From: Mycobacterium marseillense
GTDB taxonomy: Bacteria > Actinomycetota > Actinomycetes > Mycobacteriales > Mycobacteriaceae
Assembly (NCBI RefSeq): GCF_010731675.1
Contig: NZ_AP022584.1
Span: forward strand, 1,178,001 to 1,242,000
DNA: 64,000 bases
Direction: 5' to 3'
Part shown: piece by piece, positions 43,001 to 51,439 of the stretch
Position numbering within the stretch: the first letter of the stretch is position 1
Layout: each line of letters opens with the position of its first letter
Position numbers and translations under genes: made by a program
The notes under the pieces: model-generated
What the model was told of the DNA's origin: nothing
Database searches by the model: none
What the model saw: only the letters and a program-made list of their open reading frames with translations

Positions 43001-46000
43001 GATCCACCACGAGACCGCATCGACGGCCAGGTGGTGGATGATCACGGTCAGCTGGCCGGTGGACTCGACCCATAGCGCGCTGAGCATCGCCCCGGCGGCC
43101 GGGTTCAGCCGCGAACGGGCCTGCAGCAGCGCCTCGTCCGACAGCGCGTCCACCGCCTGCAGGCAGTCCTGCGCCCGCACCGATCCCGGCTCGGGGATGT
43201 GGAACGACCAGCCGCCGGCGTCGTCGCGATGGACGCGCAGCCGGAGCATCGCGTGCCGATCCACCAAGGCCTGCAACACGATCGCGACGTCGGCCGTGGT
43301 CACCCCCGCCGGGGCCTGCACCATCACGGTCTGGTTGAACTGATCGACCGGGCCGGTCTGCTCCGCCCCCTGCAGCCACCGCATGATCGGGGTGGCCAGC
43401 ACCGGTCCGACGCCCTCGTCGACGACCTCCGCCGCGCCGTCGCTGACCCCGGCCACCCGGGCCAGCCGGGCCACGGTCTGCTCGACGAACACGTCCCGGG
43501 GCCGGCACGTCAGGCCCGCCGCCCGCGCCCGCGCCACCACCTGCAGCGACAGGATGCTGTCGCCGCCCAGCTCGAAGAAGGACTCATCGACGCCGACGCG
43601 CTGCACCCCGAGCACCTCGGCGTAGATGCCCGCCAGGATCTCCTCGACCGCGTTGCCCGGAGCGCGGTACTCGCCCGTCGTGTATTCGGGTGTCGGCAGC
43701 GCGCGGGTGTCGAGTTTGCCGTTGGACGTCAGCGGGAGCGCGTCGAGAACGACGACCGCCGCCGGGACCATGTAGCCCGGGAGCCGTTCGGCCAGCGCGG
43801 TGCGCGCCTCGGCCGGGTCGGCGATGCCGGTGACGTACCCCACTAGCCGCTTGTCGCCGGGGCGGTCCTCGCGCGCGATCACCACAGCCTGGTCGACGCC
43901 GTCGAGTGCGGCGAGCGCCGCTTGGATTTCGCCCAGTTCGATGCGGTAGCCGCGGATCTTGACCTGTTCGTCGGCGCGGCCGAAGTACTGCAGTTGGCCT
44001 TCACCGGATCCTGAGACGCCCCAGCACGCCAGGTCGCCGGTGCGGTACATGCGTGCGCCCGCCTCGCCGAACGGGCAGGCCACGAAGCGTGACGCGGTCA
44101 GCCCGGTCCGGCCGACATAGCCGCCGGTCACCCCGTCGCCGGCGACATACAGCTCGCCAACGACGCCCGGCGGCACCGGGCGCAGCCAGCCGTCGAGCAC
44201 GAACAGCGCGGCCCCGGGCACCGGGGAACCGATCGGCGGGATCCCGGAACCCTTGGTCAGCGGTTCGCTGATCGCCACGCACATCGTCGTCTCGGTCGGA
44301 CCGTAGGCGTTGACCATCACCCGCCCCGGCGCCCAGCGGTCCACCACCTCGGCCGGGCAGGCCTCGCCCACCACCACCAGCGACGCCGCCGGCAGCCGCT
44401 CGGGCGAGAGCATCGCCACGGCCGACGGGGTCTGGGTCAACACGCTGACGTCCTCGCCGGCCAGCACGTCGTGGAATTCGTCGGGTGAGCGCGTGACGTC
44501 TTCGGGGACCACGACCAACCGCCCGCCGCGCAGCAGCGCGCCGAAGATCTCCCACACCGAGACGTCGAACGCATACGAGTGGCACTGCGACCACACCCCC
44601 GACGGCGGAAGGCCGGCATCCAGGGATCCCAGCAGCTGTGTCACGTTGCGATGCGTGACCGCAACGCCTTTGGGGACACCGGTGGTGCCCGAGGTGTAGA
44701 TCAAATAGGCGACGTGGTCCGGGCCGGGCGCCGGCAAGGCGTCGACGGGCTGGGCGTCGATGCGGGAGTCGTTGACATCGATGACCGTCACCTCGTGGCC
44801 GTCGAGGCGGTCGGCCAGATCGACGGTGCTCAGCGCGGCAACGGGTTTAGCGTCGCCGAGCATGAACCCGATCCGCGACTCGGGCGAGGAAGGATCGATC
44901 GGCAGGTAGGCCGCGCCTGTCTTGAGCACCGCCAGGATCGATGCGACGGCCTCGGGAGAGCGCGAAAACATCAGCGCCACAGTCTGTCCCGGGCCCGCGC
45001 CCAGGCCGGTCAACAAATGCGCGAGCCGGTTGGACGCCTCGTCGAGTTCCCGATAGGTCGCCGAGCGGCCCTCGCACACCAGCGCCACGGCGTCGGGTGT
45101 CCGCGCCACCTGGGTGCCGAACAGTTCGGGCACCGACACCGGCGCGCTGGCCGCCAGGTTCAAGACCTCTTTGTTGCCAAGTTCTTCCAGGCGTACGCGC
45201 TCCGCGGGCCGCAGCACATCCAACGACGACAGGCGCCGGCTCGGATCGGCGATGATGGTCGCCAGCACGCGCTGTAGCCGTTCGGCCAGGTCCGCGACGT
45301 CGAAATTCGAAAACGGTTGCCCGGTGCCGACCGTGCTCAGGAACTGCTGGTCGCCGAATCCGAGAAAGAACAGCCCGAAGTGACCTACCGGCCCGAAGCT
45401 GGTGTAGGTCGCGGTGGCCGGGACGTTGTTGAGGCTGAGCGTGAGGCGGGCGGGGACGAAGTTGACGACCACCCGGTTGGGCGCCTGTCGCGGGCCGTTG
45501 AAATCGCCTTCGCCGTCCAGCGTGCGCGTCGGGAATTGTTGATGCCGCAACGCCTCTCGAGACCTCTGGTCGACGTGTCGGCAAAAGTCGCCGAAGGTGG
45601 TGTCCGGCGACGCCGTCAGCGCCAGGGGCACCACGCCGGCGAGCATGCCGGGATGCGTCTTCGATTCGGGGTCCACGCGCCGGCTGACCGGAAAGTCGAG
45701 CACGACTTCGTCGGAACCGTCGGCGCACCAGCCCCGCACCAGAAGCGCGCAGGCCGCGGTGAGTACCGATGATCGCCGGATGCCCAACGTCTTGGACAGC
45801 TCTTTGAGCTTGCCGACCACGGACTGATCCAATTGCACTGGCGGAGACGGTGAATACGGGTCGCGCCCGTCATCGAGCGCCGGCGCCGGATAGTCCGCCC
45901 CGCTACCCGACGGACGGTGTGCGGTCCAATACTCTTGATCTTCAGCGAATTTGGCGGAGTTCTCGTACTCCACCTCGCCGCTGACGAGGTCGTGCAGCGA

Positions 46001-46519
46001 GCCGAAGAAGGCCGGTGGGATCGGCTTGCCGGCGGCCAGCGCGGAGTAGACGGCGGCGATCCGCCGACCGGTCAGCGCGATGCCCATGCCGTCGATGGCG
46101 ATGTGATGGCAGACGGTGAACCAGTAGTACTCGTCGGGACCCGTACGGAACAAAGCGAATTTGATCATCGGGCCGGTGAGCGCCATCGGCGTCCGCTGGA
46201 TCGATGCCGCGGTCTCCCGGACTTCCCGCTCGGGATCCTGCGATTCGGTCAGGTCGTAGAAGACCAAGTCGACATCGTCGTAATCGACCGCCTTCTGGAA
46301 GACCTGGCCGTCGGCCTCGAAGAACGAGGCCCGCAGGCTTTCGGCCTCGTTGACCACGTGTCGCATAGCCTGATGCAGCAGACCGGGGTCGATCGCCCCG
46401 TCGATACGGACCAGCACGCCCAGCTGCCACGCCACGTCGAAGTGGCCGGTCTGCTGCGCCAGCCAGATATCGAGCTGGCCTCGCGTTACCGGGAGTGCCC
46501 GGTCACCACCACGCCCCAC
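15200..46519 (-). CDS. Giant eight-module non-ribosomal peptide synthetase (lipopeptide type)
   Basis: A single uninterrupted 10,439-residue protein. Eight modules are visible: C(starter)-A-T-E, C-A(MT)-T, C-A-T, C-A-T, C-A-T-E, C-A-T, C-A-T-E, C-A-T-TE. All eight carrier sites (LGGDS), the condensation HHxxxDG motifs and the thioesterase GWSFGG are intact. Condensation domains after E domains have the D-accepting form (LPLTPLQ, NHHI.LDGWS), and the rest are LCL type, so the stereochemistry is self-consistent. The leading C domain with no upstream module implies N-acylation by a fatty acyl donor. Domain order in modules 1-5 matches that expected for the paratuberculosis lipopentapeptide synthetase. 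The GTG start at 46519 has a GGGGGG-rich stretch upstream and lies about 50 bp after the MbtH gene. Confidence 0.95.
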   Translation of the reverse strand: MGRGGDRALPVTRGQLDIWLAQQTGHFDVAWQLGVLVRIDGAIDPGLLHQAMRHVVNEAESLRASFFEADGQVFQKAVDYDDVDLVFYDLTESQDPEREVRETAASIQRTPMALTGPMIKFALFRTGPDEYYWFTVCHHIAIDGMGIALTGRRIAAVYSALAAGKPIPPAFFGSLHDLVSGEVEYENSAKFAEDQEYWTAHRPSGSGADYPAPALDDGRDPYSPSPPVQLDQSVVGKLKELSKTLGIRRSSVLTAACALLVRGWCADGSDEVVLDFPVSRRVDPESKTHPGMLAGVVPLALTASPDTTFGDFCRHVDQRSREALRHQQFPTRTLDGEGDFNGPRQAPNRVVVNFVPARLTLSLNNVPATATYTSFGPVGHFGLFFLGFGDQQFLSTVGTGQPFSNFDVADLAERLQRVLATIIADPSRRLSSLDVLRPAERVRLEELGNKEVLNLAASAPVSVPELFGTQVARTPDAVALVCEGRSATYRELDEASNRLAHLLTGLGAGPGQTVALMFSRSPEAVASILAVLKTGAAYLPIDPSSPESRIGFMLGDAKPVAALSTVDLADRLDGHEVTVIDVNDSRIDAQPVDALPAPGPDHVAYLIYTSGTTGVPKGVAVTHRNVTQLLGSLDAGLPPSGVWSQCHSYAFDVSVWEIFGALLRGGRLVVVPEDVTRSPDEFHDVLAGEDVSVLTQTPSAVAMLSPERLPAASLVVVGEACPAEVVDRWAPGRVMVNAYGPTETTMCVAISEPLTKGSGIPPIGSPVPGAALFVLDGWLRPVPPGVVGELYVAGDGVTGGYVGRTGLTASRFVACPFGEAGARMYRTGDLACWGVSGSGEGQLQYFGRADEQVKIRGYRIELGEIQAALAALDGVDQAVVIAREDRPGDKRLVGYVTGIADPAEARTALAERLPGYMVPAAVVVLDALPLTSNGKLDTRALPTPEYTTGEYRAPGNAVEEILAGIYAEVLGVQRVGVDESFFELGGDSILSLQVVARARAAGLTCRPRDVFVEQTVARLARVAGVSDGAAEVVDEGVGPVLATPIMRWLQGAEQTGPVDQFNQTVMVQAPAGVTTADVAIVLQALVDRHAMLRLRVHRDDAGGWSFHIPEPGSVRAQDCLQAVDALSDEALLQARSRLNPAAGAMLSALWVESTGQLTVIIHHLAVDAVSWWILLEDLNIAWALHSAGQPVELSPAGTSFARWATLLNEHARHPDVVGQLNAWKKVTEAPAALPAARPDVDTYASAGRLSVELDAETTAMLLGEVPTAFHAGVQDILLIAFGLAWAEFLGDTGTPIGIDVEAHGRHEELGADTDLSRTVGWFTTKYPVSLKMAGRASGLRWAQVVSGDTALGPIIKHAKEQLRALPEPLTYGLLRYLNTDVDLAGPDPSIAFNYLGRQGAASDSAGEGWRISQDGLSLIGAAAAVPMPLMHTVELNAGAIDTGAGPHLHAEWTWAPSVLDAAQVTRLSRLWFEALSGVCAHVHSGGGGLTPSDIAPARLSQAQIDELARRHHIADILPLTPLQQGLLFHSSTAQGGDDMYAVQLDFTLTGPLDPERLRDAVHTVVNRHPHLAALFCEQFDEPVQIIPADPVVEWRYLELDGTGTGEDDTDARIEELCAAERAAVCDLAGQAAFRAALIRTADRRFRFVLTNHHILLDGWSLPILLREIFAGYYGQRLPAAGSYRAFLTWLADRDLDASREAWGALLSGFETPTLVAPEDRLGQGRRGFDKSRVSAETTRALGELARSHHTTLSTVLQAAWALVLTSLTGQHDVVFGTPRSRVGQLEVDDAESMVGLLINTVPVRANITATTTTADLLAQLQSSHNDALEHQHLALSEIHRVTGHDQLFDTLFVYENYPIDSGMTLGDDGLAIAAFTNREYNHYPLTVEALPGRELGLHIEFDADVFDAAGIASLTERLQRVLVAMTADPARRLSSIDLLDRDERELVLSTMSGAGVGAPVGVAPELLSAAVAADPDAPAVVDGDRQLSYRELDEWSTRLARKLIEKGVGPERAVGVAIDRCAELVVAWWAVVKAGGIYAPVDLDHPVERIASVLDAVDAVCVLTCGTDDVAGAATRPIVRLDGLDLSAYSEREITDADRLSPLQAGDTAYLIFTSGSTGVPKGVAVGHSGMLGWTAAQRELFGLGSDARVLMVASPTFDASVGELLLAAGSGAALVVAPPQVYAGEALTALLHNQRVSAAILTPTVISTLDRARLSCLDTLVAVGEACLPELVDAWAPGRQMFNGYGPSETTIWVTCARLSADEPVRIGAPISGVCARVLDAWLNPVPVGVVGELYLSGPALGHGYLGRVELTAERFVANPFGAPGTRMYRTGDLVRWMPDGTLDYLGRADSQIKLRGQRIELGEIENTLLACPQVTQAAVTVADTPTGSHLVAYVTLDHAASPDRDVQQDADDVQEWQHLYDDLYGAELAANFGEDFRGWNSSYTGEPIPLEEMAEWRSATVDRIMSLRPQRVLEIGAGSGLLLSQIAPHCDQYVATDFSPVAIDNLARSMEQLQLPWRDRVELLTQPAHVTDGLPQGHFDTIILNSVVQYFPNAGYLAQVIDKAMELLAPGGAVFIGDIRNHTLQGAFQTAIALARGDAADAAEIRQRVRHAMLGETELLLAPEFFTSWAGSRPEAVGLDIRVKRGMADNELNQHRYDVAIHKAPAAVRSVADERALTWAQCDGLSGLRENLTSQRPAAVRITDIPRAGLITDVGVEAALAEGLPLADALAQADAGPDATVAEELHRLGESVGYDVAVTWGARPGTLSAVFIASGDRPAPALTDLYLAPDEARRRTIHANDPRTNTKVGEVRERLSAWLPEYMVPTHIVALEEFPMTTSGKLDRKALPAPDYQDADRYRAPVTAVEEILVGIYAQVLGLERVGVDDSFFDLGGDSLSAMRLIAAVNNSFNSDLGVRAVFEAPTVAELALLSSGDADRPEPLVAGERPAVIPLSFAQTRLWFIDQFQGASPMYNITVALRLRGHLDTDALAAALADVVGRHESLRTVFASADGVPQQVVVPAERIGFACDVIDARGWPEDRLQEGMETAARHTFDLSNESPLHTELFTVSDDEHMLVVAVHHIAADGWSITPFARDLGIAYASRCAGQAPDWAPLAVQYVDYTLWQRAHLGDVDDRDSRIAAQLDYWADALAGLPERLQLPTDRPYPQVADHRGARLAVDWPAELQQQVRRVAREHNATSFMVIQAAFAALLAKISASTDVAVGFPIAGRPEPALDELIGFFVNTLVLRVDLGELGGDPSFAELLAQVRRRSLAAFEHQDVPFELLVERLNPTRSMAHHPLIQVLLGWENFPGEVTAPAAGLALGDLRVAPIPLHTNTARMDLTFSLAERFTESGQRAGIAVTAEYRTDVFNADTVEAMIERLQRLLTAVTAEPERRLSSVELLDTTEHTRLARWGNHAVLTERMEPVTVAGLFAAQVARTPDAVAVTFGDGSMTYRELDEAANRLAHVLAGRGVGPGAFVALVFSRSVEAIVGIVGVLKSGAAYLPIDPALPAARVQFMLTDAAPVAVITTAELAGRLEGFDLTVIDIADPAIVAQPGSPPPLPDPGDVAHVIYTSGTTGVPKGVAVTQHNVAQLFDDLRIGVALSAEQVWTQFHSYAFDFSVWEIWGALLHGGRLVVVPDAVARSPEEFHALLVDEGVTVLTQTPSAVGMLSPQGLDGTALVIGAEPCPPELVDRWAPDRVMVNVYGPTETTMWACKSAPLRAGSGFPPIGSPVRRAAFFVLDEWLRPVPAGVVGELYLAGEGLGVGYWRRPGLTASRFMACPFGAPGARMYRTGDLVCWGHSGSGEGQLQYLGRADEQVKVRGYRIELGEIQAALSALDGVEQAVVVAREDRPGDKRLVGYITGTAEPARARAAVAERLPAYMVPAAVVALDTLPMTVNGKLDTRALPAPEYRNADHYRAPSTAVEEILAGIYAQVLGVERVGVDDSFFDLGGDSLSTMRLITAINTALETDLAVRVVFEARTVAQLAPRIAESSGRLEPLVAGERPAAVPLSFAQNRLWFIDQFQGPSPLYNMAAALRLRGRLDTEALGAALADVVGRHESLRTLFPSHEGTPRQEVVPVERAEFGWDVVDATAWPASRLDDAVKEATRHTFDLAAEIPIRARLFTVAGDEHLLVIVVHHIAADGMSLTPLGADLSLAYTNRAAGRAPGWADLPVQYIDYTLWQRAQFGDLDDRDSRIGAQLAYWEHALAGMPERLELPTDRPYPPVADQRGDSVVLDWPAELQQQVRRVAREHNATSFMVVQAALAVLLSKVSASSDVAVGFPIAGRRDPALDQLVGFFVNTLVLRVDLAGDPSFAELLERVQAQSLAAFEHQDVPFEVLVERVNPTRSLTHHPLVQVMLAWQNFAGHDDPAAGLALGDLDVTSVPVEDQSARMDLVFSLAERWTENGQTAGIGGRVEFRTDVFDAATIETLIGRLRRVLTAMTADPTHPLSSIDLLDQAEHDRLKELGNNAVLTRPAPAPTSVPELFATHVARTPDSVALVCDGLSVTYRELDEASNRLAHCLASAGAGPGRTVALLFSRSAEAVASILAVLKTGAAYLPIDPSSPDTRIDFMLGDAKPVAAVTTADLAERFNGRGVTVIDVNDSRIDTLPETPLPAPGPDNLAYLIYTSGTTGVPKGVAITHRNVTQLLGSLDAGLPAAGVWSQCHSLAFDVSVWEIFGALLRGGRLVIVPEAVTASPQDLHDVLVAQHVSVLTQTPSAVAMLSLEGLDSVSLVMAGEACPAEVVDQWAPGRVMINAYGPTETTMCVTISAPLAAGMGPVPIGSPVPGAALFVLDDSLRPVPPGVVGELYVAGSGVAAGYVGRPGLTASRFVACPFGGVGTRMYSTGDLVRWDDSGPGEGQLQCLGRADEQVKIRGYRIELGEIQSALAGFDGVDQAVVVAREDRPSDKRLVGYVTGSADPAQLRAALAERLPAFMVPAAVVRLDAIPLTPNGKLDARALPTPEYTAGEYRAPETPTEEILAGVYAGVLGVERVGVDDSFFDLGGDSISAMRLVAAINASLDTGLAVRAVFEAPTIAQLAPRIGEGGSGLEPLTAAERPAVVPLSFAQNRLWFLDQLQGPSPVYNMAAALRLDGPLDADALGAALGDVVSRHESLRTVFVAPEGLPQQVVIPADKADFGWEVVDAGAWSADQLDEAIGATARYTFDLSAQIPLRAELFRIRDDRHVLVAVVHHIAADGMSLTPLVHDLGMAYAGRCDGRGPGWPPLPVQYVDYTLWQRAQFGDLDDGNSRIAAQLAYWEEALAGMPERLPLPTDRPYPLVADQRGATVEIDWPAELQQRVADVARQHNATSFMVIQTALMVLLSKVSASSDVAVGFPIAGRRDPALDELVGFFVNTLVLRVDAAGDPTFAELLSQVRHRSLAAYEHQDVPFEVLVERLNPARSLTHHPLVQVMLAWQNFAGQESGPAAGLSLGDVDVTPIPVDTHTARMDLTFSMGERWSDAGEPAGIGGTVEFRTDVFDAASIAALIGRLQRVLVAMTADPAGAVSAVDLLDDTEHARLDELGNRASLTGRATETGSIPELFAAQAVRAPDTVALVCEGRATTYRELDEASNRLAHLLAGRGARPGQAVALLFSRSTEAIVAILAVLKTGAAYLPIDPALPAERIGFMLADAAPIAALTTAGLRDRLDDHDVMVIDVGDPAVDTQPATALPAPGPDDLAYLIYTSGTTGVPKGVAVTHRNVTQLLASQDSGLPRTGVWSQWHSLAFDVSVWEIFGALLQGGRLVVVPESVARSPEDLHALLVAEQVSVLSQTPSAAGALSPDGLEAAALVVAGEACPAELVDRWAPGRVMINAYGPTEATIYAAISAPLPAGSGAIGPVPIGSPVPNGASFVLDEWLRPVPPGVVGELYLAGAGVACGYWKRAGLSASRFVACPFGAPGSRMYRTGDLVRWRADGQLDYLGRADEQVKIRGYRIELGDVRAALAWVDGVEQAVVVAREDRPGDKRLVGYVTGTADPAAVRAALAERLPGYMIPAAVVVMQALPLTPNGKLDTRALPAPEYSDTDQYRAPDNAIEEIFAGIYAQVLGLERVGVDDSFFDLGGDSISSMQVVTRARAAGLVCKTRDIFVEQTVARLARVAEVVDADAVVVDEGVGPVAATPIIRWLRDVESVGGQVDQFNQAMLVQAPAGVTEADVVTVLQALLDRHAMLRLRVDKRGDEDGSGDWALTVPEAGSVDAAERLHVVDELSDAAVIDARSRLNPAAGVMLSALWAGATSQLVVIVHHLAVDGVSWRILLQDLNIAWAQHHSGQSVELPAAGTSFARWSAQLAQHARHPDVVDQAGRWTEVAAAPPALPAVRPDVDTFATAGHLSMELDAETTAALLGEVPAAFHAGVQDILLIAFALACAKFSGSRGPVGIDVEGHGRHEELGRDIDLSQTVGWFTTKYPTALNLGGVSWAQVVAGGAALGAALKDGKEQLRALPDPLTYGLLRYLNPEIDLDGSEPPIGFNYLGRQGGTGELTADMWRPDPDGWSVTRAATSILMPLMHTLELNAVTVDAADGPRLHANWTWAPSALDDEQVTRLGRLWFEALAGVCAHVRSGGGGLTPSDIAPARLSQQQLDQLAGQHRIADVLALTPVQQGLLFHANTAPATDDLYAGQLNISIAGPLDPNRLREAVHTMIARHPNLVARFCDRYDEPVQIIPADPAPAWQYFELDGGPADTADTEDTAADEAIQRLCAAERAAVCGDLAEQPAFRVALVRTASERYRLVLTNHHIVLDGWSMPILLGEIFAAYYGQRLPAAAPYRGFVSWLAERDLDAARAAWSEVFAGFDTPTLVGPQDRTDLGRQSADSFALPADLTQAVADLARSRHTTVNTVLQAAYAQLLCGLTGQRDVVFGTTVSGRPAEIAGADTMVGLLINTVPVRANITAATTTADLLDQLQGAYNHTLDHQHLALNEIHRITGQDTLFDTLFAYENYPIDASALSGNHELAVTDITSRESTHYPLTVQAQPGREMRLQVEYDTDVFDAARIATLIERLQRVLAAMTADPTRRLSSIDVLEPAEHDRLDAWGDRKILTQDSTRASIPELFAAQAARAPHAPAVTFEGRSMTYRELDERSNRLAHLLIDRGVGPGESVALLFPRSDDAIVAILAVLKTGAAYLPIDPALPAARIDFMLGDTVPMAALTVAALADKLDAHDLMVVDIHDRAVRTRPATAPPAPAPEHVAHIIYTSGTTGLPKGVAVSHHNVTRLFDAQTVGVELSADQVWTQFHSYAFDFSVWEIWGALLHGGRLVVVPDSVARSPMDFHALLVAEKVTVLSQTPSAVRMLSPQGLDAAALVIGAEPCPPELVDRWAPGRVMVNVYGPTEATIFSTTSTPLSAGSGAPPIGSPVPGAALFVLDGWLRPVPAGVVGELYVAGRGVGYGYVRRAGLTASRFVACPFGEPGSRMYRTGDLVCWGSSSSGDGQLQYLGRADEQVKIRGYRIEVGEVRSALAALDGVDQAVVVAREDRPGDKRLVGYLTGAADPADARAQLAERLPAYMVPVAVVALEALPMTVNGKLDIRALPAPEYSAAGYRSPTTPTEEILAGIYAHVLGVERVGVDDSFFDLGGDSISAMRVIAAINSAMDTGVPVRVIFEAPTVAQLAPRIGEDTGRLEPLVAGARPAVVPLSFAQSRLWFLDQLQGPSPVYNMAAALRMHGRLDAQALGAALADVVARHESLRTVFAAPDGTPQQVVIPAEQADLSWRTVDARRWSAGRLREAIDIAAAETFDLATQIPLRASLFRVAEDEHVLVAVVHHIAADGWSLRPLVRDLGMAYASRCAGRAPDWEPLPVQYVDYTLWQRDQFGELADSGSRIAAQLAYWQEALAGMPERLQLPTDRPYPQIADQRGSAVEVDWPADLQQQVAGLAREYNSTSFMVVQAALAVLLSKISASTDVAVGFPIAGRRDPALDELVGFFVNTLVLRVDLAGDPSFTDLLARVRARSLEAFEHQDVPFEVLVERVNPARSLSHHPLVQVMLAWQNFAGQDGDPGAGLALGDVRVTSMPLDTQVARMDLVFSLAERWTDGDEPAGIGGRVEFRTDVFDAASIRALIGRLERVLTAMTADPTRPMSSVDLLDAAEHARLDALGNRAALTAPVTRDASVPELFAAQAARIPDAAALSFGDRAWTYRELDEAANRLAHRLAGFGVGPGERVALLFPRSADAIVAILAVLKSGAAYLPIDPGLPDERIGFMLADAAPMAAISTGELAARLRGHHVVVLDVNDPAIDAQPATALPGPRADDIAYLIYTSGTTGVPKGVAVSHRNVVGLLASEDSGLPREGVWSQWHSLAFDVSVWEIFGALLQGGRLVVIPDAVVRSPQDFHALLVDEQVSVISQTPSAAGLLSPEGLGSATLVVAGEACPTELVDRWAPGRAMINAYGPTEATVYAAVSAPLRAGSSVIPIGSPVPGAGLFVLDESLRPVPSGVVGELYVAGAGVACGYWRRSGLTASRFVACPFGAPGSRMYRTGDLVCWGSDGQLQYLGRADDQVKVRGYRIELGEVRSALAALDGVDQAAVVAREDRPGALRLVGYVTGGADPVELRARLGDHLPAYMVPAAIVALDALPLTPNGKLDARALPSPEYTDADRYRAPETPVEETLAGIYAQVLGVERVGADDSFFDLGGDSISSMQVVTRARAAGLALRTRDIFTEQTVARLARVTGVADGEDGVVDEGTGAITATPIIRWLRSLERAGGHVDQFNQTMVLQAPAGVTEADVVTVLQALLDRHAMLRLRVDQDSADGSGEWSLQVPEPGSVDAAQRVLSVDELSDAAVIEARSRLNPAAGVMLSALWVAPARQLVLIVHHLAVDGVSWRVLLEDLNIAWGQHHHGQPVALPVGGTSFARWAALLAEHAQAPAVLEQADAWRQVAATPPALPAVRPELDTYETAENLSVTLNVETTRTLLGAAPAAFHAGVNDILLVGFALAWAEFLGSTVAAGTPIGIDVEGHGRDEDLAAGVDLSRTVGWFTTKYPVALNVGGLSWADVAAGAPILGALIKDAKEQLRALPNPLTYGLLRYLNDEVDLDGPDPTIGFNYLGRLGGLGAGGAAELSDELWRISRDGSPATAASTAVPMPLMHTVDLNAGTMDTEDGPQLHANWTWAPSALDREQVARLSALWFEALAGICAHVRSGGGGLTPSDVAPARLDQPQIDQLERNHRIADVLPLTPLQEGLLFHATTTRGTDDHLYVVQLDLSLAGPIDRDRLRDAMHAVITRHPHLVARFSDQFDEPVQIVPADPAMAWRHLEVAANGSQPEEQIQRLCAAERSAVYDLADQPAVRAVLVRTGHDRHRLVLTIHHIVLDGWSVPILLNETFACYTGQRLPAAPPYRRFVTWLAGRDLDAARAAWAHVLDGFDTPTLLGPPQQLEPGARGVQSFAVSAEITAALSELARASHTTVSTVLQAAWAQLLAWLTGQHDVAFGTTVSGRPADVPGADAMVGLMINTVPVRARITAATTAADLLAQLQNAHTETLDHQHLALSEIHRITGQDKLFDTLFAYENYPLDTSAMAVDHELGITDVNMFERNHYPLTMQAALSGEQLGLRVEYDAGVFDAQTIGALSERLERVLVAMTADPARPLSSVDLLDASEHARLDAIGNRAVLARAPLELPSIPALFDAHVAQTPDAVAVRWGDLSMTYRELDDAANRLAHLLAAEGAGPGQSVALLFSRSAQAIVAILAVLKTGAAYLPIDPAAPATRIRFMLEDSAPVAAVTTTGLRSRLDGCGLTVIDIEDAPTDTVAGTPLPAPPADGVAYIIYTSGTTGVPKGVAITHRNVTQLLEPLDAGLPRVGVWTQSHSYAFDVSVWEIFGALLRGGRLVVVPESVARSPQDFHALLAAEGVSVLTQTPSAVAMLSHEGLESVSLVMAGEACPPEVVDRWAPGRVMVNAYGPTETTMCVAISAPLSAGSGTPPIGSPVDGAALFVLDAWLRPVPAGVVGELYVAGDGVAAGYVGRSGLTASRFVACPFVGAGAPGQRMYRTGDLVRWCDSGSGAGQLQYLGRADEQVKIRGYRIELGEVQTALAALDDVDQAVVIAREDRPGEKRLVGYITGTADPGEVRTALAQRLPGYMVPAAVVGLDALPLTPNGKLDTRALPAAEYTGSRYRAPSNALEEALVGTFARVLGVERVGVDDSFFDLGGDSISAMRLIAAINTGLGADLPVRTLFDAPTVEALGQRLRTPTTDTDEVVPVQTLNQGAGGAPLFCVHPAGGVSWPYQVLGNHLDCPIIGIQQIPRNGDGGPGSIRAMAQTYADRIQDAHPDGPYHLLGWSFGGVVAHEVAIELQRRGCVVGSLILLDAQPGLDAAVDGGTALPEHALGEQRVLEGGGPPSKPLVGQLLSNLNDNIELYRRHEPGCFEGDVTVFAAERDQGDDGDRGARLSRSWAPYASGDIRVHAVDSTHHEMLTAASVETYGEQLRDLLRATMRATSHSRRSR
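19061..23665 (-). other. NRPS module 7: C - A - T - E
   Basis: About residues 7619-9153. The LCL-type C domain has HHIAADGWS near 7766. The code is D-V-W-S-V-A-A-V-Y-K, one conservative change from module 5. T is LGGDSISSM near 8634. The E domain has [10 protein letters not shown] near 8816. Domain order and substrate code both repeat module 5, so the 5-6-7 stretch looks like an internal duplication with alternating D/L output. Confidence 0.82.
23666..26785 (-). other. NRPS module 6: C - A - T
   Basis: About residues 6579-7618. The C domain is D-accepting ([10 protein letters not shown] near 6746), as expected after an E domain. The code D-F-W-S-V-G-V-I-F-K resembles module 3, suggesting a related, probably aliphatic, substrate. 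T is LGGDSISAM near 7578. The linker before A6 contains [13 protein letters not shown], also shared in form with module 3, consistent with a copied A domain. Confidence 0.8.
26786..31360 (-). other. NRPS module 5: C - A - T - E
   Basis: About residues 5053-6578. The C domain is LCL type (HHIAADGMS near 5203). The code D-V-W-S-V-A-A-I-Y-K is almost the same as that of module 7. T is LGGDSISSM near 6069, the form that precedes E domains in this protein. The E domain has [10 protein letters not shown] near 6255 with all expected residues. The module should deliver a D residue. In the L5P comparison this position is Ala and is terminal, whereas here it is epimerised and elongated. Confidence 0.82.
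31361..34530 (-). other. NRPS module 4: C - A - T
   Basis: About residues 3997-5052. The C domain is LCL type (HHIAADGMS near 4146). The code D-V-W-S-V-A-A-M-C-K differs from the known Phe code D-A-W-T-V-A-A-V-C-K at three places and is identical to that of module 8, so Phe or a similar hydrophobic residue is likely. One oddity: the A7 core reads YSTGDLV, where every other module has YRTGDL(V/A), an Arg-to-Ser change worth noting for activity. Confidence 0.8.
34531..37720 (-). other. NRPS module 3: C - A - T
   Basis: About residues 2934-3996. The LCL-type C domain has HHIAADGWS near 3085. The A domain code read by eye is D-F-W-S-V-G-V-M-W-K, close to that of module 6. T is LGGDSLSTM near 3958. 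There is no tailoring domain. By position in the L5P-like scheme this would add isoleucine or another branched residue; the code itself does not match a textbook specificity that I can name. Confidence 0.8.
37721..42032 (-). other. NRPS module 2: C - A with embedded N-methyltransferase - T
   Basis: About residues 1496-2933. The C domain is D-accepting ([10 protein letters not shown] near 1655). The A domain is clearly divergent from the other seven: [11 protein letters not shown] instead of [18 protein letters not shown] in place of FDxSVWE, and code D-A-G-T-V-V-G-I-W-K. A methyltransferase of about 370 residues is inserted after core A8, with SAM motif LEIGAGSG near 2480, and the A10 lysine motif TTSGKLDRK follows it. 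T is LGGDSLSAM near 2893. This should install an N-methyl L-amino acid. By analogy with L5P that would be N-methyl-valine, which is inference. Confidence 0.85.
42033..46519 (-). other. NRPS module 1: starter C - A - T - E
   Basis: About residues 1-1495. The first C domain has HHIAIDGMG near residue 142 and no preceding carrier, as in lipo-initiating condensation domains. The A domain (YTSGTTG near 610) gives the ten-residue code D-V-W-S-V-V-A-M-C-K when aligned by eye to GrsA; it shares D, W, A, C and K with phenylalanine codes. The T site is LGGDSILS near 983. The E domain has [10 protein letters not shown] near 1165: the catalytic His and Asp are present, but the usual Gly after Asp is Ala and the residue after SW is Trp. 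The predicted unit is an acylated D-residue, perhaps D-Phe. Confidence 0.85.
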
Positions 46520-46571
46520 TGAAAACCCCCCAAGCTCTACCGAAGTCCTTCATATGACATCGGTGTAAACA

Positions 46572-46793
46572 TCACAAACCGGCGCGGGTCGGCGTGTCGC
46601 GGAGGCTTTTCGCCCGGATATCGGGCCAGTGTTCTTCGATGTAGTGCAGGCAAGCGGCGCGGTCGGCTTCCCCAAAAACTACTCTCCAACCGGCGGGAAC
46701 GGTAGTAAATGTTGGCCAAAGACTGTGTTGTTCTTCGTTATTGACTAGGACGAAAAAACTGCCGCCGTCGTCGTCGAAAGGATTGATCTGCAT
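46572..46793 (-). CDS. MbtH-like protein
   Basis: A 73-residue protein with the full MbtH signature: [20 protein letters not shown], then [13 protein letters not shown], and a C-terminal [10 protein letters not shown]. MbtH-like proteins bind NRPS adenylation domains in the cytoplasm and raise their folding or activity. I chose the ATG at 46793 because it gives the family's usual length and has an AGGGGG ribosome binding site a few bases upstream; the open frame continues 74 codons further without family resemblance. It ends about 50 bp before the NRPS start on the same strand, so the two form an operon and it is the natural partner of this synthetase. Confidence 0.95.
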   Translation of the reverse strand: MQINPFDDDGGSFFVLVNNEEQHSLWPTFTTVPAGWRVVFGEADRAACLHYIEEHWPDIRAKSLRDTPTRAGL

Positions 46794-47834
46794 GGATGGA
46801 CCCCCTAACACCGAAACGAAATTCCAACGCGCACTGCGTGCCACACGAATAGCCGTGCAGCACTTAAGGATTGAGCCGTCAGGCTCGGTCGATATCTCGA
46901 CCGGCAGATGCGGTCGAAAGCGACGCCCGTGAGTTTGGACGCGGTGGCAACTGAGCCATGACGGCCATCGCACACCCCCTATCCGGGGTGGCCCTACGAC
47001 CGTCAATGTCGCCATTCACGCTCGCGGTGTACCCCGACCGCCCGTTTCGAAACATTTGAATTGCGTTCTTACGTAACACATTAACAGCGGCTCTTGTTGC
47101 ACTCGTGTCTCGCTGTTCAGCAAACACATTTGAGCGCCGAGCACGACGATCGTGTCCCGGCACGTGTGTCACAGCGCTCCCTCGCGCACACCGACGACGC
47201 GAGTATCGAATTTGCCGGCGCGGCGATCTGTGCATCGCTTACGCGATCGATAAATATTTGCCTTTGGGCCGCCGGCCCGGCCGACGCGAGGCGCCATGGC
47301 CGCGGCGTAACCGATTATCCTGCCGCAAGTGCGTGGCAAATCAGGCGCTTAGCAGCATATCCGCGGCGCAAGCACTCGGCGCAAGGCGGGTGTTGCCGGC
47401 CGTCCAGATCGTTTGCGGCGCCGTGCAAAAACGTACGGACGCTTGCTAAGCCGTGCGCAACGCCCTGCGATCAAAATCGTCGGTCCGGCTTTCGCCGTAG
47501 CTGTCGCGAGTCGGTTCGCCGCGGCGGCGACTCACGGCAGCGGTGGCGTTGTGTTCGGGTGTGATGGAGCGCACCTAGGGCTGGCTACATCTGGGGCATG
47601 ATTCACCTGGTCGTTTTAGATAGCGGGACTGGATAACCCGCGCGCCAGGCCCTTGTGATTGATCTCACGGATGTACTCCCGCGCCGCTGTCCGCATCGCC
47701 GAATCCATTGACCAAGATCAACTTTGGCGCACAGCGGGCTCATAGGTTTCAGCGCGCGGCACTCGCAGCCGCACCGAGCCCGGTCCTGACCCGTCGGCGT
47801 TTAGGCGTCGGCGGACGCGGGTAGAGCTGCGGCC
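46794..47834. other. Long intergenic region between divergent mbtH-NRPS and GAP gene
   Basis: About 1.04 kb without a gene I can support. It should hold the promoters of both divergent units. It is less GC-rich around 47040-47110 and contains the short palindromes TTTCGAAA (47045-47052) and TTACGTAA (47069-47076). The open frames in it (for example 47094-47564) have no family resemblance and Arg/Cys-rich composition. I see no convincing RNA gene. Confidence 0.6.
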
Positions 47835-48626
47835 ATGTGGGGGTCAGTGCTGGGCTTAGGAATTCTGGCTGCGCTCAACCCGGTTCGTCTCGGGCTTGCC
47901 CTCCTGATGATCTCGCGACCACGCCCGGGACCGAGTCTGCTCGCCTATTGGATCGGCGGGCTGACGGTCTGCGTGCCCGAGCTCTTGCTCCCCGTGATGC
48001 TGCTGAACTTCACCCCCATGTTCGGATCCATTGCGCACGGTTCGTCTTCTCCTTCTACGAGTGCGACCCTCGGGAAGGTTCAAATCGGCCTCGGCGTGGT
48101 CGGGCTGTCAATTGCGGCGGCGATGACAGTGCGCTTCGTGACACGCCAGCGGCTGGCGCAACCCGCCCCCGACGGCGGATCGTCGGCACCGTCGGCGGCC
48201 TCGGGGTCACCCGTCGCCATGCCGCGACTGCTGACCCGGGTTCAAGAGGTCTCGAGCGACGACGGCTCCCCGTTCCGGCGCCTGCTCGGCCGCATCCACG
48301 ATGCATGGGAGAGCGGGGCGTCGTGGGTCGCCTGGGTGATCGGCCTGATCTCGGTGCCGGTCGACGGCGTCCTCTTCATCGTCGCGATCATCATGGCATC
48401 GGGCGCGTCGCTCTCCGCGCAGTTCAGCGCCTCCATCGCGTTCATCGTCCTGATGTACGCCGTCGTCGAGGTGATCCTCGTCGGCTATGTCGCCACGCCG
48501 GCCAAGACCCAATCGTTACTCCGGGTGCTGCACGACTGGGTGCGCACCTATCACCGGCAGATCCTGGTCATCCTGTTCACGGTGGTCGGGGTGTCGCAGC
48601 TGGCCCAGGGTCTGCACATCGTCTGA
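47835..48626 (+). CDS. GAP family (Sap/SfLAP-like) membrane protein, candidate lipopeptide export factor
   Basis: A 263-residue membrane protein with about six hydrophobic segments. The first carries the family N-terminus GLGILAALNPVRLGLALLMI, the third to fourth are separated by a hydrophilic loop (about 105-160), and the segment WVIGLISVPVDGVLFIVAII follows. In mycobacteria, Gap is needed for glycopeptidolipid surface export and Sap for sulfolipid, and such genes sit beside the biosynthetic cluster they serve. Here it is divergent from mbtH-NRPS across about 1 kb, so I infer a role in moving the NRPS lipopeptide across the inner membrane. There is no MmpL in the window. The family call is good; the cargo is inference. 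Confidence 0.82.
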   Translation: MWGSVLGLGILAALNPVRLGLALLMISRPRPGPSLLAYWIGGLTVCVPELLLPVMLLNFTPMFGSIAHGSSSPSTSATLGKVQIGLGVVGLSIAAAMTVRFVTRQRLAQPAPDGGSSAPSAASGSPVAMPRLLTRVQEVSSDDGSPFRRLLGRIHDAWESGASWVAWVIGLISVPVDGVLFIVAIIMASGASLSAQFSASIAFIVLMYAVVEVILVGYVATPAKTQSLLRVLHDWVRTYHRQILVILFTVVGVSQLAQGLHIV

Positions 48627-48656
48627 GTCCTGGGCGCGCTGCGCCGGGCCGACCGC

Positions 48657-49403
48657 TCAGGCCGAGCGTGGAGGGCGGTTCGTCAAGGCCAGCTTGCGGG
48701 CGATCTGCTCGACGCGGGTGTTCGTCTCCTGTGAGAGCCGGGTTAGCATTTCGAACGCGCCGTCGGCGTCGATATTGAATCGTTCCATCAGCACGCCCTT
48801 GGCCTGCCCGATCACGTCCCGGGTCTCGATTGCCCGCATCAACTGCTTGTTCTCCAGCGCCAGCGACTGCTGGCGCTGGAGGTGACCGCTGATTTCCACC
48901 TTGCTGACGGCCTCGAACGTGTGCAGCAGTTCGGCGGGATCCCAGGAGTCACCGTGGGCGACGTCGCGCGTCACCTCGGCAAGGAGCTGCTGGCTTTCGG
49001 AGACTTCCTTCACGCAATGCACCACTCCCACCAGCTCGCCGTGGTCGAGCAGTGGTGAGTTGGTGGGACTCCACACCTTGGGCAGGAACCCGTCGGGCGC
49101 GGCGGGATCGGGAATGTCGTAGCGCTGCAACCGCATCTTGTGGGTGTGGCCGATGCTCATCGCGATCTCCAGGGACGACGCGAGCTTTGACGTGCCGTCG
49201 GATTGCGGGTCCTGCGGGTTGTCCGGGAAGGCGTCGAAGAGATATTGCCCGGACAGCTCGTTGTGCTCGCGGAGTGTGACCTGCTCGTAGGCTCGGCTTG
49301 CCGCCCGGATCCGCAGATCTTTGTCAAGAAGCAAGCAACACACTCCCGAGACCGCCTGAACCATTTCTCGGGCTATCCCATCGAACTGACCTTGGTTGCG
49401 CAC
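48657..49403 (-). CDS. PAS-ANTAR domain protein (putative RNA-binding antiterminator)
   Basis: A 248-residue cytoplasmic protein. A PAS-like sensor occupies about residues 15-135 (CCLLLDKDLRIRAASRAYEQV, and SPLLDHGELVGVVHCVKEVS), followed by a helical linker (about 140-185). A C-terminal ANTAR domain is marked by MRAIETRDVIGQAKGVLMER and then ADGAFEMLTRLSQETN. ANTAR domains bind paired hairpins in nascent RNA and prevent termination. The PAS domain may sense a small molecule or redox state. It is convergent with the GAP gene (30 bp apart) and divergent from the transglutaminase gene. Targets are unknown. The start is a GTG at 49403. Confidence 0.88.
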   Translation of the reverse strand: MRNQGQFDGIAREMVQAVSGVCCLLLDKDLRIRAASRAYEQVTLREHNELSGQYLFDAFPDNPQDPQSDGTSKLASSLEIAMSIGHTHKMRLQRYDIPDPAAPDGFLPKVWSPTNSPLLDHGELVGVVHCVKEVSESQQLLAEVTRDVAHGDSWDPAELLHTFEAVSKVEISGHLQRQQSLALENKQLMRAIETRDVIGQAKGVLMERFNIDADGAFEMLTRLSQETNTRVEQIARKLALTNRPPRSA

Positions 49404-49524
49404 CGCCTAAGCCACTACCCATTAATACAGAGGCCCAACCATCGACGAGCGGCCCTGCAAATGCGCCGCGTTCGTGCCGTCGTACGGCTAGCGAACCCGG
49501 ACCCGGCGGGCGCACTATCACGGC

Positions 49525-50328
49525 ATGAGACGAGAAGTGAGCGCCGAGATCGAAGTCGAAATCACCGCCGCCACGACGCTGGAGTTCCAGATTGCCGTTG
49601 CACCACACCCGCATGCCGAAGTCTTCGAGTCGCTGCGCTTCGTCTTGAACGGACGGCGGATCCGGCCCCTGGAGGTCAGCGGACTGCACGGCAACCGCAT
49701 CCACAAGTTCGACGCGGCGGTGGGCACGCTGCGCGTCGACTACTCGGCGACGATTGTGGGCCACACTGATCCGGCCCCGGTGACCGACTACGACCAGTCG
49801 ATGTACCTGCGGCCTAGCCGCTACGCGGAGGCCGACAAGTTCTATGGTTTCGCCGCCACTGAATTCGGCAACGATCGCGATTCGACGGCGCTGCTGGAGC
49901 ACGTCAGTTCCTGGGTGGGCACCCGGCTCAACTACGTACCCGGCTCCAGCGATCCGATCGACGGGGCGGTGGACACGTTGCTTGCCGGCGAAGGCGTGTG
50001 CCGTGACTACGCGCACCTCGTGGTCGCGCTCCTGCGAGCGGTCAGCGTGCCGGCCCGCCTGGTGTCCGTCTACGCGCCCGGCGTACATCCGATGGACTTC
50101 CACGCGGTGGCCGAGGCTTTCGTCGAAGGACAATGGCGGGTGGTCGATGCGACGCTGCTGGCGCCGCGACAGACCTTGGTGCGCATAGCCACCGGTCGCG
50201 ACGCCGCCGACACGGCGTTCCTAGACAATCACAAAGGCGCGATCACACTGAATCGGCTCGTGGTGAGCGCCGTCGTAGATGGCGACTTGCCGCGCGATTC
50301 GATCGACCAACTGGTCTCGATCCGCTGA
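49525..50328 (+). CDS. Transglutaminase-like cysteine peptidase-fold protein
   Basis: A 267-residue protein with an N-terminal beta domain (about 1-110) and a transglutaminase-like core. The catalytic triad is visible: Cys159 in GEGVCRDYAHL, His193 in MDFHAVAEA and Asp208 in WRVVDATLL. No signal peptide is seen, so it is likely cytoplasmic. Bacterial members often occur beside ATP-grasp or circularly permuted ligase genes and may act on small peptides or amides, but no such partner adjoins it here. It begins about 120 bp from the divergent PAS-ANTAR gene. Substrate is unknown. Confidence 0.87.
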   Translation: MRREVSAEIEVEITAATTLEFQIAVAPHPHAEVFESLRFVLNGRRIRPLEVSGLHGNRIHKFDAAVGTLRVDYSATIVGHTDPAPVTDYDQSMYLRPSRYAEADKFYGFAATEFGNDRDSTALLEHVSSWVGTRLNYVPGSSDPIDGAVDTLLAGEGVCRDYAHLVVALLRAVSVPARLVSVYAPGVHPMDFHAVAEAFVEGQWRVVDATLLAPRQTLVRIATGRDAADTAFLDNHKGAITLNRLVVSAVVDGDLPRDSIDQLVSIR

Positions 50329-50563
50329 GGCCAGCTGCGCGACCGGAGCGGAGTGTCATATCTGAAGTCGAACTCCGTTGTGCCACAGCATAATTACCCG
50401 ATGACGACTGGAACGGAAACGGTGTGGCGATTCGTACTCCGTTCGGGCAGGACCGGAGTAGTGTGGGAATCGTCGTCGATACCTCGCACGTGACTACTCA
50501 AAGCCATGTCATCGTCGATTCGAACGATCTGGCCGATGTCGCGGTCAAGACGGGAGCGTCGAT

Positions 50564-51031
50564 ATGACGCCACAGAACGATCACACCTGTGCCGGGGGTC
50601 GCCACGCCCCGCCGCTTCACACACCGCGCTTGCGCCTCAAGCCGAAGTCGCCCCGTAGCGGGTATGTCGATGGAGCGTGGTGGCCGCACAGTGCGGATCT
50701 CACGGCAGAGCTGCCCGATCTGCTGGCAGTGTTATCAGTTCGACTTGGTCTGGTGGGCCGGGTCATCTACAACCTCGCCGAATGGGCAACGGCGCCGGCC
50801 AAATTGGCATTTGGTGCCCAGACCGTACGACTCGACGGGTACCGCCTCCAGCCCGCCCACACCGTCGAAGTCGTCGGGCTCAATCGATCGAGGATCGTTC
50901 TCCTGGTGGTTTCGCCACACACCGACCAGCACCAGGCCCACGCCATCATGATGACCGCGGCCGGCCCGAACAATGCCTTGACGGTCGCCAGCCTCATGAT
51001 CAGCGGGGAGGAACTGGAAGCCCGCGCGTAG
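50564..51031 (+). CDS. DUF5994 family protein
   Basis: A 155-residue soluble protein with the features of the actinobacterial DUF5994 family: LRLKPKSPRSGYVDGAWWP near residue 24, then DLTAELPDLLAVLS, and a central strand-rich region with VRLDGYR. The family is widespread in mycobacteria and has no assigned function. It stands alone, with about 235 bp upstream and about 400 bp downstream without genes. The ATG at 50564 gives a normal family length. Confidence 0.8.
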   Translation: MTPQNDHTCAGGRHAPPLHTPRLRLKPKSPRSGYVDGAWWPHSADLTAELPDLLAVLSVRLGLVGRVIYNLAEWATAPAKLAFGAQTVRLDGYRLQPAHTVEVVGLNRSRIVLLVVSPHTDQHQAHAIMMTAAGPNNALTVASLMISGEELEARA

Positions 51032-51380
51032 CCCCTGCCGGGCACCACGCGCGTCAGCGCGAGTCAACGGAACCCGTGCCACAGTGGTTTCGCCCTGCAC
51101 TTTCGTCGGCCATGAATTGTGTAGCGGCAGCCGATTATTCCCTTTTCAAATTTGCCGGTCAGCAGTGCGCAGGAGCGGTGTAGACTCGAATAATCGGAAC
51201 GGCCAGGCCCCGAAAATCATGCGGGTTCGATGGCTGTGGAATCGGGCAAATCCCTGAAAAAACATGCCGCGAAGCGCACCGGGGCCGGGGAAATCTCAGC
51301 AGACTGAGGCCTCGATAGCGGCCAAGAAGCGCTCCGGCGACGGCCTACTCAATTCACGCGATTAGTTTTTCGCTGAATTG
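51032..51380. other. Gene-free stretch before the cold-shock gene
   Basis: About 350 bp with no supported gene on either strand. It is AT-richer than the surroundings towards its end. The promoter and leader described next begin at about 51381. I see nothing else in it. Confidence 0.5.
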
Positions 51381-51415
51381 TGTTACGGTTGACCCGGACG
51401 TAACTGATTACGTCC
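51381..51415 (+). promoter_or_regulatory. Probable promoter and leader hairpin of the cold-shock gene
   Basis: An extended -10 element, TGT-TACGGT (51381-51389), fits the mycobacterial TANNNT pattern. The expected start of transcription, about 7 nt later, falls at the first base of a perfect inverted repeat GGACGTAA-ctga-TTACGTCC (51396-51415). The mRNA would therefore begin with an 8-bp hairpin, followed by the purine-rich ribosome binding region GAAAGAGAAG. A 5' hairpin could stabilise the message or act as a temperature-sensitive element; a protein operator is the alternative. Confidence 0.5.
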
Positions 51416-51439
51416 ACGTTGAAAGAAAGAGAAGTTAGT

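Noticed and set aside
15200..46519. CRISPR-like or tandem DNA repeats, because many short segments recur every 3-4.6 kb
   Set aside because: The recurrence follows NRPS module periodicity and encodes conserved core motifs; there are no short spacers.
47094..47564. Open frames in the mbtH-GAP intergenic region
   Set aside because: Cys/Arg/Ser-rich translation, no ribosome site and no family resemblance.
50394..50624. A 76-codon minus-strand frame upstream of the DUF5994 gene
   Set aside because: No ribosome site, no recognisable motif, and it overlaps the DUF5994 start.
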